64,000 nt of DNA from NCBI RefSeq assembly GCF_964355755.1, contig NC_092673.1, forward strand, positions 24,371,001-24,435,000, written 5' to 3'. The stretch's first letter is position 1. Every line of letters begins with the position of its first letter. This DNA comes from Antedon mediterranea. Its lineage: Eukaryota; Echinodermata; Crinoidea; Comatulida; Antedonidae. The notes under the pieces are model-generated. The model searched no databases. It was not told the DNA's origin and saw only the letters and a list, made by a program, of their open reading frames with translations. This document shows, piece by piece, positions 1 through 11,161 of this stretch. A program made the translations under genes and the position numbers.

Positions 1-1302
1 GCTTTATGGCTTTAAAAGCATGAAAATAAATGCTGGCTATTCATTTAGTATTATCATCATTATCATCATCTGTATCATATACTTCTTTTAATAGCTACAT
101 ACCACTTTGATGATATTGTTGATAGTCATGTCCGCTATGAATATAATCATGATAGTGATAATGATAATGATCATAATGGGGACGGTAAGTTGTTCTTTCC
201 TCCGCATCTGATTTCATTCTAAAAATATCTTTATATATACTGTACTATTAATATTTGTTGGTAGATTAGAAGTCTATTATCTCTTCACTTTTTTATCTAT
301 ACACATTTAACAACTGATACTTCACTAAAAAAAATTCTTATTAAGTATACTAACTGGTTTTGTATCAAGGAGTTAAGCCTTGTCTACACTATCAAACTTT
401 ATGTGAACAAAAAATGTGATGTGTCCATATATGGGATATTAGGAATCTTACTACAATATTTTGCCATATCACGCTTGTTTTGTCATATGTTTGTCTATAG
501 TTTGGGTTAGCGCGATTCTGCTTAAAATTCATAAAAGAAAAAGTTTTAGCAAATCTACAGTAGCATGCCTTAATTACACTTGGGCTAGAATCTAGTTCAG
601 AACAAAAATTAAAACTGTCGCTGGTGGCACATCAAGGTAAAAAATCACAATAATAGTGACTTGCGTCAAGTCTATTATTTGCCCAACACCATTGTAAACA
701 ATCACATCAGAACTGGACAAACATCTCTAAGAAGATATCTAATTATTTTAATTGTACTTTTTGAATGCATAAATTCACTCTCAAAAAGAACGTATTATAT
801 TACTGCTTATGTCGATGTGGAACTGAAAGGAACGTGATTAAACTAAATTGTGTTGCCATGAGTACTCTGAACGAAACTTGCATTACTTTATTCATCAACA
901 CATTTTCTTAATTTTATTAATATATTATTGATGCATGATTGATTTTATTATTTAACTTCATTAACTTGCTCATGTTGGCACTGTGAATGGTTAAATGAAG
1001 AGCTGTTTTTAAAAAAATGGTTTTAATCATTATTAACTTGGCAATTTGCATTTGTGTATATAATTAATAAATAATTTGCTTTTCTAAATTTTTAATAAGC
1101 TTATTGTATGGTGATGCGCAATAATCATGAAGATTATGATTATGACAATATGCTGATTTATTGCTGATTATGATGTTATGATTATTTATGATGACAACAT
1201 TGCTGATTGTTATCATTGATGGCATAAAATGAAAATATTGACAAAGGTTCTCGGAGTGCCTGTATTATTTTACTTAAATTAATTAATTTATTTATTTTAT
1301 AG
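1..1302. other. KCNT intron, no exon recognised
   Basis: Intron upstream of the first visible KCNT exon. It holds ATT/ATG-type simple sequence (about 50-175 and 1125-1215) and, at 375-510, a decayed copy of the MITE family whose ends read CTCTGTCTACACTATCAAAC. No open frame with family similarity was seen. Confidence 0.6.
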
Positions 1303-4300
1303 GAACTTTACCAATTGAAATGCATGAACAAAATAACCACCAAGTGTATGGGAGATCCAGTACTCTACAAGTTCCATCTGGTGATCGTAACCTTCTAATG
1401 CCACAGCCAGTTGGCGAAGAGAGTATCTCGGAGAACGGCCCTCCTCCTGGTGCTCGTCGGCAACGAAGACCATCCATAATGCCAGTATCTGAGGTTATAA
1501 TGGCGGATAACCTCCCGTTGCGAGATCATAAACCATTGTACGCCCACAAAGAGGTTCAGGAAGAAGGAGAAGGCAGTATTATTTGGGAAGAAGAGGAGAA
1601 GTGAGTAATATTCATTACTACAAATTATGCATTTTTTCTTGATGTTTTTAAAAGTACTACACGCAAGATTTTCCATCCAATTCTGTCCTCCATTGTTAGT
1701 ACTGAAGTGCCACTTATGGGTTGGGTTGGCCACTCTTTTGAAGTGCACTTTCTAGCCTATAGACTTCCAAGTATTATAAAGCTAATTATTTTGTTGCCAT
1801 CACGCTATCAATCAAATTTCATCCGCTAGGCCTAAAACTAATCCTTTCTAAAATAGATAATATTGATCGTTAAAGTAAGTGCCCTTTTTACTACAGTTTT
1901 GCCAGCCTTTGTATATTCTTAATATTGCTAATCATTCATTAACATTATATTATTTATTGTAACATATCTATTGTGTTTGTGTAAATTCATAATATTTGCA
2001 CAAAATGTCCTGGCAACTAAGCCAACAACATTATTTATTCCAGACTCATTTCATATAAAATTACATACAAATGACTCAAATTTCAAGTTGATCGAAATTA
2101 ACTTATCAAATGACATTTTGTCTTTTGCCAATATGTGAAAACTTAATTTAAAGTCAAAGGATGCGAGTTGTTTTCATAGCATATTAAGTTCAAACAGTCA
2201 CAGTTCTTTTCGTTGACTATAGAGGGTGCTACCATAGTTTATTCAAATGATTAGTTTGTAGCATACACGGATACTGTACATAATAATAATAGCATCTTTT
2301 ACACACACCCTGGGTGTTTTTCACACATGCTCTGATCTTGCTCCAGTTCCAGAAAATAAAATCATCTCAATGTTTCGTTTTTACAATGCTCCACACGGTT
2401 ATATGACTATGATACATGCGTAGCCGGCCACATGGTGCATTGTGAAAACAAAAAGTTGGTAATACTGTACACGCAATCTGACACAAACCTGAACTGGAGC
2501 CGGTCCGGTGCAGTTGTGAAAGACCCTTAACACATTAGTTGGAGGAACTATCATTGGATTGTGTTTTAATACTGTACATGTTATTGTTAAGCAAACATGT
2601 ATTAAATTATTTTTATTTATTTATTCAATTATTTTAGATGGATAAAAGGTATCCCTCCTGTCATGCCATATATTGGCTATTCTCCAATGATGTGTCATCT
2701 TCTGGAAACATCAAAGCAACATTGTTGTCTGGAGCTTGACAAAGTAAGAAACTAATTGAAGACATTCTAAAATGAGTAGACCCAAGTGTTGTGCTTATGG
2801 TTCTTATAAAGCACAACGTAGACAGTTCTAAATAAGCATAATGTGTTGTGAACAAGGGTAACTTCATATAGACAGTAAATGTTGTCTCTATAAAAAGCAC
2901 TACATAGGCTGTTCTTTAGAAGCATGTGAAGAATTGAGATGTGTTTTGTCTCTATAGACATGTTTTTAAGTAAGTTTTTGATTTCATGCAACAATTGATG
3001 ACCTAACTAGGTCAGGTCAATCATAGAGATCACTATAATATCTATGGGTCAATCAATCTGTTGTCGTTTGTCATCTGGACCTAGAATCCATCAAAACTGT
3101 GTCAAAGTGAAGAGTGAGGAAACACATGACATAGTTTGGTCGCTGTTCGTTGAAAATTGAAAGCTTCCTATTTAACAACCTTCCAGGTCTTCTAACTTTA
3201 AAATTAGTAAATGATAAAATTTGCTGTATTCCTAGTAAAGGATAACATTTGCTGTATTCCATGCAAATGAGTTTAAAATACCAATATTAATAAGCTCATT
3301 TGTACTGTAATTTTGAAGAGACATGTTCAATCCTAGCACTTAATCACGATTTAATCTTACTTTTAGCCATGCGAACACAAGTCATGGACGCATGCAGGAG
3401 AATTCAACTGGCCTAACAACAACATAATAATCGCAGCAGAATATGCAGCGCAAGGCATGGTCAACTTTATTGTTCCGTTGAGGGCACACTTTAGGCCGAA
3501 GCATACATTAAAACCTATAATTATTATGGTCGAGAAAAGGTAGGCTTACTGTTTCATAAGTCTGTATTGCTCAACCTGGGGACTCGCACAGCAAACTTAC
3601 TTAATTAACATAAATTAATACAGACATATAGTAAAATTGATGTAAATTTGTGAAAACTTGTATAATGATTTTCTTAAAAACAGGTAGTATATATCTACCT
3701 ATCAACATTTTATTATGCAAAACCTGCTATAGTAAAAAGAAATTTAATAACGCATAATAACGTATGAATTAGCATTCAATTTTTTTTCAGCGTGGATCAT
3801 AATTTTCTAGAGTGCATTTCATCATTTCCTATGGTATACTTCATGATTGGATTATTAGAAAGGTTCGTGATTCAATTTACCGATTAGTTTTTAATTTATT
3901 GCATAACGACATCAACACAGTTAATTGACATTTTGCTTTAGATTAGTATTATGCAGTAAAATCAATTAATTATTCTGTTTATAGATATTAATTATAGATA
4001 TTAATTATCTAGTAAATTCAGAAGTACCAATTTGAATTTGCAATATAATTTTCCATAAAAACAGAAATAACTGTTTGGTTGATTTACAGTAGAATCTGTC
4101 TGATTTAGGGGAAACCCCTATTAGGGGTCTTAAAATGTCCTCTTAATAGTAAAACCTCTAGAGGATTTACTATTTATATGCTGTCTCTTTCTATTCTATC
4201 TTTTATTATCTGACAAAAAAGGTTGATAATTGACGAAATACACTCCATGCTCCTCTGTATGGACTAAACCATTTTTTTACTTTAAGGTTGTTTTAGATCA

Positions 4301-7300
4301 TCTATTCACTTTCTTTTCTAACTATACCTCAATAGCTATTCTTTGTACAGTTATTCTCAATAATTCACTCCTCAAAAAACACTAAAAATGTATTTATAAA
4401 TATTATTTATTTCCAGTATTTCATAAAACAATATAAATTACATTATTCGTTTACATTACAAATTAATACAAAAAATTAAAGTAACCTTTAAAAGTTACAA
4501 AAATATTAATACAGATTTCATTATGTATGGTTTGCTATTTAGTTTGGATGACTTATTGAGGGCAGGAATCCTTCAGTCAGACACGATAGTAGTGGTAGAC
4601 AGAGAAAGTTCCAAGTTAGCAGAGGAGGACTACATGGCAGATGCTAACCAAGTAGTCGCTGTTCAGACAATGTTCAGGTAATGTTTAAAGCTCAAGTAAA
4701 CGCATGAATTTGAAATATAATATACATAAAACATATATGTATAACAGAAATCACAACAAAAAACATTAATTTCCAATTAAAATGACTGAATAAAAATTTG
4801 ACAAAATTTGGCTATAAAAACTCGACAGACTTTTTTTTTTTAGTGTAATACCATATCCAGTGACTCCCTAGATATCTCTATTTGCCTGGTAACATTTGTT
4901 TAAAAATAAGTTTATTTCTACACAAAAGAGTACATAAAGGGTTTTGAGTCCCTGATTGTGTCATCATTATAATATGGACCTATTAGATATATAGGTCTAA
5001 AGATAATATTATTAAACTTGTTGTTAATGTCTTTTATGATTAGCTTACACTGAGCACAATGTTTTTCTTTCAGACTTTTTCCAAGTACAACAATCATTAC
5101 AGAATTAACGCATGCAGCTAATATGAGATTTATGCAATTCAGAGCAAAAGATTTCTATGCATTACACATGGCCGAGAAACAGAAAGTAAGGTTGCACAAA
5201 AAAACACTGTCTTTAATAAAAAGTTTAACGCCCGTATTCTTAAACCGGACTTTAGTCGTAGTTCGAGCTATTACTTCAAATTCGATTCAAAAACGAAGTA
5301 GTCGAAGTTTGCAGTTCGACTTAATGAAGTCGAGCTTTTAGTCGAGTTGCACACGTCTGGGTAACAAAGGCTATACATTGGCCAATGACAAGAGAGTATT
5401 TGAGGAGCAGACGAAATTTTGCGCATTGATATCACTTTCCATTTCTTACAACACTTTTTACGCATCAGGACTATATACATGAAAAATAATTTTAATCGTT
5501 AATTATTAGAACAATATCAGTAATAATTTAACAGTGAAGTATATTTGATTAACAACAAATAAAATCTTAAAAATATATTTAGGAACCATGGCGGTACGGT
5601 AACTTTTATATTTTCTAGGCCCCAACAAAGTATGATCGCCATGAACCACGCACTTCATAGCGTGACAAGAAAGCGCTAGGCCCCCTAAACATTCCACCGC
5701 GTGGTGAATTGCCGCATCTCCCATTGTCGCTATGGCGTGACGTAGCTCAAGTCGGACTTGCGCGAAGAAAATAATGTAATTTGTATACAGTTGTAAATAA
5801 AGATGATTTTTATTATTATAATTTATACCAATGTATATTTAATTAAGCTAATATAAATATAGATATTTCATTCTTCAATATCTGGCCAATATAACAACTC
5901 AATGACTGTTACGTTTTTTATAAACATCGTTTAAAAACCATTTAGTCGACCATTTAGTCGACCATTTAGTCTACCCTTTCCAGGACTAAAAAAATCGATC
6001 AAAATCCGTCTCGATTTAGTCAAGGTTGGCCTGATTTAGTCGGTGATTTAGTTGAAGTTCGGTTTATGAATTAAAATGACGTCATTTTTTTAGTTTTAGC
6101 TCGAAATACGACTAAAGTCCGGTTTAAGAATACGGGCGTTAGTCTTGTGCCTGTGAGTTGTGTTTTTTTAAGGGTTGCTTAAAAGCATTGCTTATTTTGT
6201 GTTCCCTTTTCCATAACTTTTCGATGACATTTTTGTACATATACTTTTTTAATGATTATCTGCTATCTGTGCCAAGAGCCACTCATCTACATAGGTTTCT
6301 CAAACAAGACAATAAACTGTAGATCCAGTACACAATTCACTATAGTGTGAACTTTGACACGTGCTACTGCAGTAATCTTTCATGATGAATTTTAGTTACT
6401 CCACTATACTATTTCATGCAGTCCCCATGGTATAAAGATGAATGATTGTGTATGGTTACTGGACATAACTTGATCCACACTCAGAGGTGTGCATTCCATC
6501 ATTGACATCAGAAGTTGACACATCAATCATTCAAGGAATTATTATTATTTCAAAATATATTGTACAGTACTTTGGCCCTTATGTTTATATATAATATATT
6601 AATTTTTCCATTGCGAAGAATTATGTTTTTATAATTTAAATAAATTTTCAGTAACCTTGGTTAACTAATGGCCAACTCAGACAGCATCATATGACGAGGC
6701 CCGACAAACATATTCTTGACTCGTCGGTGCTGTCTGAGTTGAATCTTGACGAGGCGAGGCGTCTTGAGATAGTGGCGGCCATAGTTTTTAGGTTGTCGAG
6801 TTATTAAACATGTTTTATTTTCTCCCGACAAGTTGGTCCTTGTCATACGACGCTGTCCGAGTTGGCCTTTAAATTTCATGAAATGTCAAGTTACATTCCA
6901 AATTTTAGTAGCTGAATTTTTTAGATTTACAAGCATGTAAATAAAGTTTCATTAAGCTAAAAGTTACATATTTTGTGAAGCTCCTTTAATCAAGCACTAC
7001 ACAACTTTGTTAACATCTAAAGATTTCTCCACACTTTAACTGACGTAGATTTATTATACTAAACATCATTTGTTTGTTTCTTTTAGATTGAGAAAGAGAA
7101 AGGTTCAAATATTGCATACATGTTTCGGTTACCGTTTGCTGCTGGTAATGTCTTCAGTGCAAGTATGTTGGATACGATGTTATATCAGGTAACTATACAA
7201 CTATTTTGATACTGTGAATTTGTTAAGCTCTCATGTCTACACTATCAAACTTTATGTGATGTGCCCATATATGGACATGATGATGTCATATCACTACCAT

Positions 7301-10300
7301 ATTTGGGCACATAACATTTTTTTGTCTAACTAGTTTAATAGTGGTCAAACTAGTTCGATAGTGTGGACAGAGCTTTATACTTTTAGGTCAGAGCAAATGC
7401 TTGTAACATATCACGATACTTTTGAGCGTATGGTCAAAGACTAATATTACAAATCCGAACGCAGCACATATCGAAACAGGTTTACGTTTCCACCTACTTC
7501 TGCGATTACAGATATTTTAGAATTTGTGTAGATCTGTTGTGCAACTTAGTGGATTGCATGCTTGCCATCATAATTGCACAGTTACTTACACTATAAATGT
7601 AAAGACATGTTATACAAAAGGTGGTGTCTTTAGATGTGTACATTTGTTTTACTTTAGCTGAAATTATTCAGGTCTTCTGGTATAAATTTGTATGATAAGT
7701 TATTGTGAATGACTTAATTGATCCAGTCTTGCCTATAACTTCTGTCAGCAACTGGGCAGTAGTGTTTACTGTGGCTTGTTGATTGACATTCTCTCTTACC
7801 AATCAATTATATTTTATTAAATGTATTTATCTGTACTGTTTCTATCTACTTCTTTCAGTCATTTGTTAAAGACTACACAATAAGTATTGTGCGTCTGCTG
7901 CTAGGTCTGGACCAGGGTAATAATTCAGGATATTTGGCAGAGGTATGTAATTTAACTCATCTTCGAATACATAATGCTTTTCCTTTGATTTGGGTGTTGA
8001 GGTTCTTAATTAAAGTGTTGTGAAGGTGTGGGGTGTTTAAGTCAGGTGGTCTTAATTTAGATGTTAGCAGATATGTCATTGAACTCATCTTTGGTGGGGT
8101 GTTCTGAAGTGAGAGGTTCTTAGAGTGTTGTAAAGGGGATGTTGTCCTAGTGGGGTGTTCAAGTCAGGTGGCTTTAAGTTAGATGTTAGCAGATATGTCA
8201 TTGAACTCATCTTTGGTGGGGTGTTCTGAAGTGAGAGGTTCTTAGAGTGTTGTAAAGGGGATGTTGTCCTAGTGGGGTGTTCAAGTCAGGTGGTATTAAG
8301 TTAGATGTTAGCAGATATGTCATTGAACTCATCTTTGGTGGGGTGTTCTGAAGTGAGAGGTTCTTAGAGTGTTGTAAAGGGGATGTTGTCCTAGTGGGGT
8401 GTTCAAGTCAGGTGGCTTTAAGTTAGATGTTAGCAGATATGTCATTGAACTCATCTTTGGTGGGGTGTTCTGAAGTGAGAGGTTCTTAGAGTGTTGTAAA
8501 GGGGATGTTGTCCTAGTGGGGTGTTCAAGTCAGGTGGTATTAAGTTAGATGTTAGTAGATATGTCATTGAACTCATCTTTGGTGGGGTGTTCTGAAGTGA
8601 GAGGTTCTTAGAGTGTTGTAAAGGGGATGTTGTCCTAGTGGGGTGTTTAAGTCAGGTGGTATTAAGTTAGATGTTAGCAGATATGTCATTGAACTCATCT
8701 TTGGTGGGGTGTTCTGAAGTGAGAGGTTCTTAGAGTGTTGTAAAGGGGATGTTGTCCTAGTGGGGTGTTTAAGTCAGGTGGTATTAAGTTAGATGTTAGC
8801 AGATATGTCATTGAACTCATCTTTGGTGGGGTGTTCTGAAGTGAGAGGTTCTTAGAGTGTTGTAAAGGGGATGTTGTCCTAGTGGGGTGTTCAAGTCAGG
8901 TGGCTTTAAGTTAGGTGTTGGCAGATACACTGAACGATCTGATAAAACCATGCAGTGTACAACTTACATTGATACAATCTATTTTATTGTATGTGTTTGG
9001 GCAATAGTAAATTATTCACTGTCTATCAGATAGGCGGTAATCCTTCTGAACAGGGACTATTTTGTGAACCATTGCTATACAATATATTATATATAAATCC
9101 AAAGGCAAATTACTGAAAAAAAATGACAATCCTGTGGGTATCAGTGGCTGGGTCGAAAAAAAAAAGCAAACAGCTAAATCAAAACGCTATAGTAAAACAG
9201 CCAGAAAAGTTAGCAGAGCTTACGGGCAACACTAGTCCTTCATCAGTGCAAGTGAAGGTACTTGGACGAAGTCAATAGTTAAAAACAGGCAAGCGTTGCC
9301 TGAGTGGACAGAAATAAATGAAATACAACAAAGGAGATACAGGCTGGTGAATGAAGAATATATTATATATATAAACGTTTCTTTTCTTTTACTAAATTGT
9401 ATTTCTGTAGCTACCAATTACCGCTGAAGATATGTGGATAAGGACATATGGACGACTGTACCAGAAATTGTGTTCCACATCTCATGAGATCCCGATTGGA
9501 ATTTACCGAACCGTCGGCCAAAATGATAACAAATCAGAAGTGAGGAATTAGTTTTTTTTCATAGTACATTCTCTGTTTTTTTATCTTTTTAATGATGTTT
9601 CTTATATAAACAAATATTTTATCTGTATTTTATTATCTTCATCTAATTTTCCAAAGTTGAACACCATGTCCAAATTTCTGACTTTATGACAATTGTCTAG
9701 TTTATATACATATTAGAATAAAGATGGGACCTTACAACTGTAAGATTTTAGTGAGGAGTTTGGGAGACAGTAAATCAGAAGGATATTATTTATCAAATTT
9801 AGACGACTCCTCTTTAATCCACCTCTTCAGTCACCTTCACACGAATAGCCGAAATCGATGTTATCATTGCTTCATGGTCTTCATAAGTTATTCTTTTGAC
9901 CATCATCTTATTCCTCCAAACTCTTATATAACTGGAGAGTTCCTCCGTGATTGAGATCATCAGACAGTGTTCAAGAAAAATGCAGCATAAAAAATGTTAC
10001 TATTAAATATTTATATAAATTTATTTTAAATTAGTGTTCATTACCAATGGAAGATGATGATAGTTTGCAAGGTTTTACAGCAGAAAGGAAGGAATTAGCA
10101 AATATGGTGAGGATAAAAATGAAAAAGTTTGACTTGCCGGAAGAAGAATATGGTAAGGTTTTCACATCAGATTGTGTTTTTGATATTGGATTTACGAGGT
10201 TCACAATTGTCATTTGTTTGAACTATTTTTTATTTCTGTGATTTGTAAAATCAATACTTGATTTGGGATTTTAAGTTTTCTTCTAATTTTATTTAAATAT

Positions 10301-11161
10301 AATTTATTTTTTTTCAAATATTATTTTTTAAAAATTACGGATATTTGATTAAAAGGATTATTTTTTCAAACGCCTCTGATGAAAGTTTAAAGATCGTATT
10401 CAGAAAGCGGTTTGCCTGAGAATAAAATAGTGTTAATAGAAGCCATAAGTGCTAGAAAAATGCTAATCGTAAGTTATTTTATGTCGATCATATTTCTGTT
10501 TTGATCTTTAATAGATTCTGAAGCTAGCGACAAACGCAACAAGATTTCGTACGTGATGATCAATCCAAGTTTTGATATGAAGTTGGAGGTTGATGACATT
10601 ATGTAAGTAAAAAAGTTTTTGTGACGACCTATGACCTGAGTACTGTTACTGTTCTTTTAGCCGTCTTCTTCTCAAGACATATGGCAGTCATTGACGGATA
10701 CTTAGTATCAGCTGACCTCACTGCTGATGTACTCGAGATCTATGTTTATATCATGCTAATACACTTTTATTTTAATTATTGATTTATATTGAGAATAATA
10801 GGGGTTTACAAATGGAGGGGTGAACATTCTTTCAGAAAGGATAGAGGGTTACCCCGGTGTTCTAGTCCATTTTAACCTTAACAGTACAAGAGTGGTCATT
10901 ATGTTGTCTAAATGTAGTACATCTTTCATAATGAGTTTAGGTATACTAGATTTAATAATATAATAGTATAATGGATTAAATAAGACAAATTGATGATCAT
11001 TTTTCACTTTCTGTTTCTCAAGATATCTGATCAAACCAGCTGGTGGTCCGAAAACTCCATCCCCAATGCCACCCCGACGCAAGTTCAGCAGCCGAAGAAA
11101 AACAACTCACCAAAGATTCAGAGCAGAGCCTCAGGGAAGCAACGTGGACACAAAGTTATAG
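1303..11161 (+). CDS. KCNT: Sodium-activated potassium channel subunit (KCNT/Slack, Slo2), C-terminal half, 12 exons
   Basis: Exons are 1303-1600, 2638-2743, 3367-3539, 3791-3862, 4543-4677, 5074-5185, 7087-7188, 7859-7942, 9411-9539, 10035-10152, 10515-10602 and 11023-11161 (TAG stop). All splice sites are AG/GT and all phases join without a break, giving about 517 residues. Earlier exons (pore, RCK1) lie left of the window. The first exon encodes a charged inter-RCK linker. From exon 2 the protein follows the RCK2 half of vertebrate Slack: [96 protein letters not shown], then DDIIYLIKP near the end. RCK2 forms part of the cytosolic gating ring that senses Na+ in this family. The chain ends in DTKL, a class I PDZ-type ligand (T at -2, L at 0), as in vertebrate Slack (ETQL, from memory). 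The symbol is for the family; the KCNT1/KCNT2 split is vertebrate. Confidence 0.95.
2312..2528. mobile_element. Short TIR element (MITE) in KCNT intron
   Basis: Imperfect inverted ends: the left begins GGGTGTTTTTCACACATGC and contains CTCCAGTTCCAG; the reverse complement of the right end begins GGGTCTTTCACAACTGCAC and contains CTCCAGTTCAG. About 217 bp, no ORF. The target duplication is not clear. Confidence 0.6.
4687..4872 (-). repeat. Partial reverse copy of the 46309-46901 repeat
   Basis: Shares AGCTCAAGTA at one end and GTGACTCCCTAG at the other with the longer copies at 46309-46901 (+) and about 60583-60905 (-). It lies in a KCNT intron just after an exon and is diverged. Confidence 0.6.
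5226..6141. mobile_element. Nonautonomous DNA transposon with ~43-bp terminal inverted repeats
   Basis: The left end begins TAACGCCCGTATTCTTAAAC. The reverse complement of the right end is the same for about 43 bp with one visible difference. The 916-bp element sits in the KCNT intron between 5185 and 7087. Subterminal sequence is rich in GTCGA/TAGTCG motifs (for example three near-identical GACCATTTAGTC units around 5938-5975). No transposase frame is visible. TA may be the target duplication. Confidence 0.82.
6670..6867. mobile_element. 198-bp TIR MITE
   Basis: The left end GGCCAACTCAGACAGCATC and the reverse-complemented right end GGCCAACTCGGACAGCGTC match over about 30 bp with a few differences. 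It is in the same KCNT intron as the 5226-6141 element. The 72-codon minus frame through it is a by-product of the repeat. Confidence 0.75.
7224..7377. mobile_element. MITE of the CTCTGTCTACACTATCAAAC family
   Basis: Inverted ends TAAGCTCT..GTCTACACTATCAAAC and GTGTGGACAGAGCTTTA flank a core containing GTGATGTGCCCATATATGG and ATCACTACCATATTTGGGC. The same layout recurs at 14972, 18295, 31025, 32913, 38366 and 48764. It lies in a KCNT intron. Confidence 0.8.
8019..8930 (+). repeat. Minisatellite, 122-bp unit, about 7.5 copies
   Basis: The motif GTCAGGTGG starts at 8041, 8163, 8285, 8407, 8529, 8651, 8773 and 8895, exactly 122 bp apart each time. Internal copies differ at only a few positions (CTTTA or TATTA after GTCAGGTGG, TTCAAG or TTTAAG before it); the first and last copies are more diverged. 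It lies in the KCNT intron between 7942 and 9411. Confidence 0.97.
8990..9360 (-). mobile_element. Penelope-like (terminal-repeat) remnant with hammerhead-like core
   Basis: Two parts. 8990-9080 matches, in reverse, 27880-27985 (shared words GTGAACC, CTATCTGATAG). 9090-9360 matches repeats at 43063-43610 (shared AAATCCAAAGGCAAATTACTG and GGGTATCAGTGGCTGG). On the minus strand around 9185-9245 it contains CTGATGA, a short stem-like insert, GTAA (GAAA in the 43-kb copy), then GCTCTGCTA. Assignment to Penelope-like elements is inferred from that hammerhead-like core. Confidence 0.45.

Noticed and set aside
9724-9954. 76-codon plus frame in the KCNT intron between 9539 and 10035
   Set aside because: The flanking exons join in phase without it, it has no similarity to Slack, and no convincing splice pair was seen around it.
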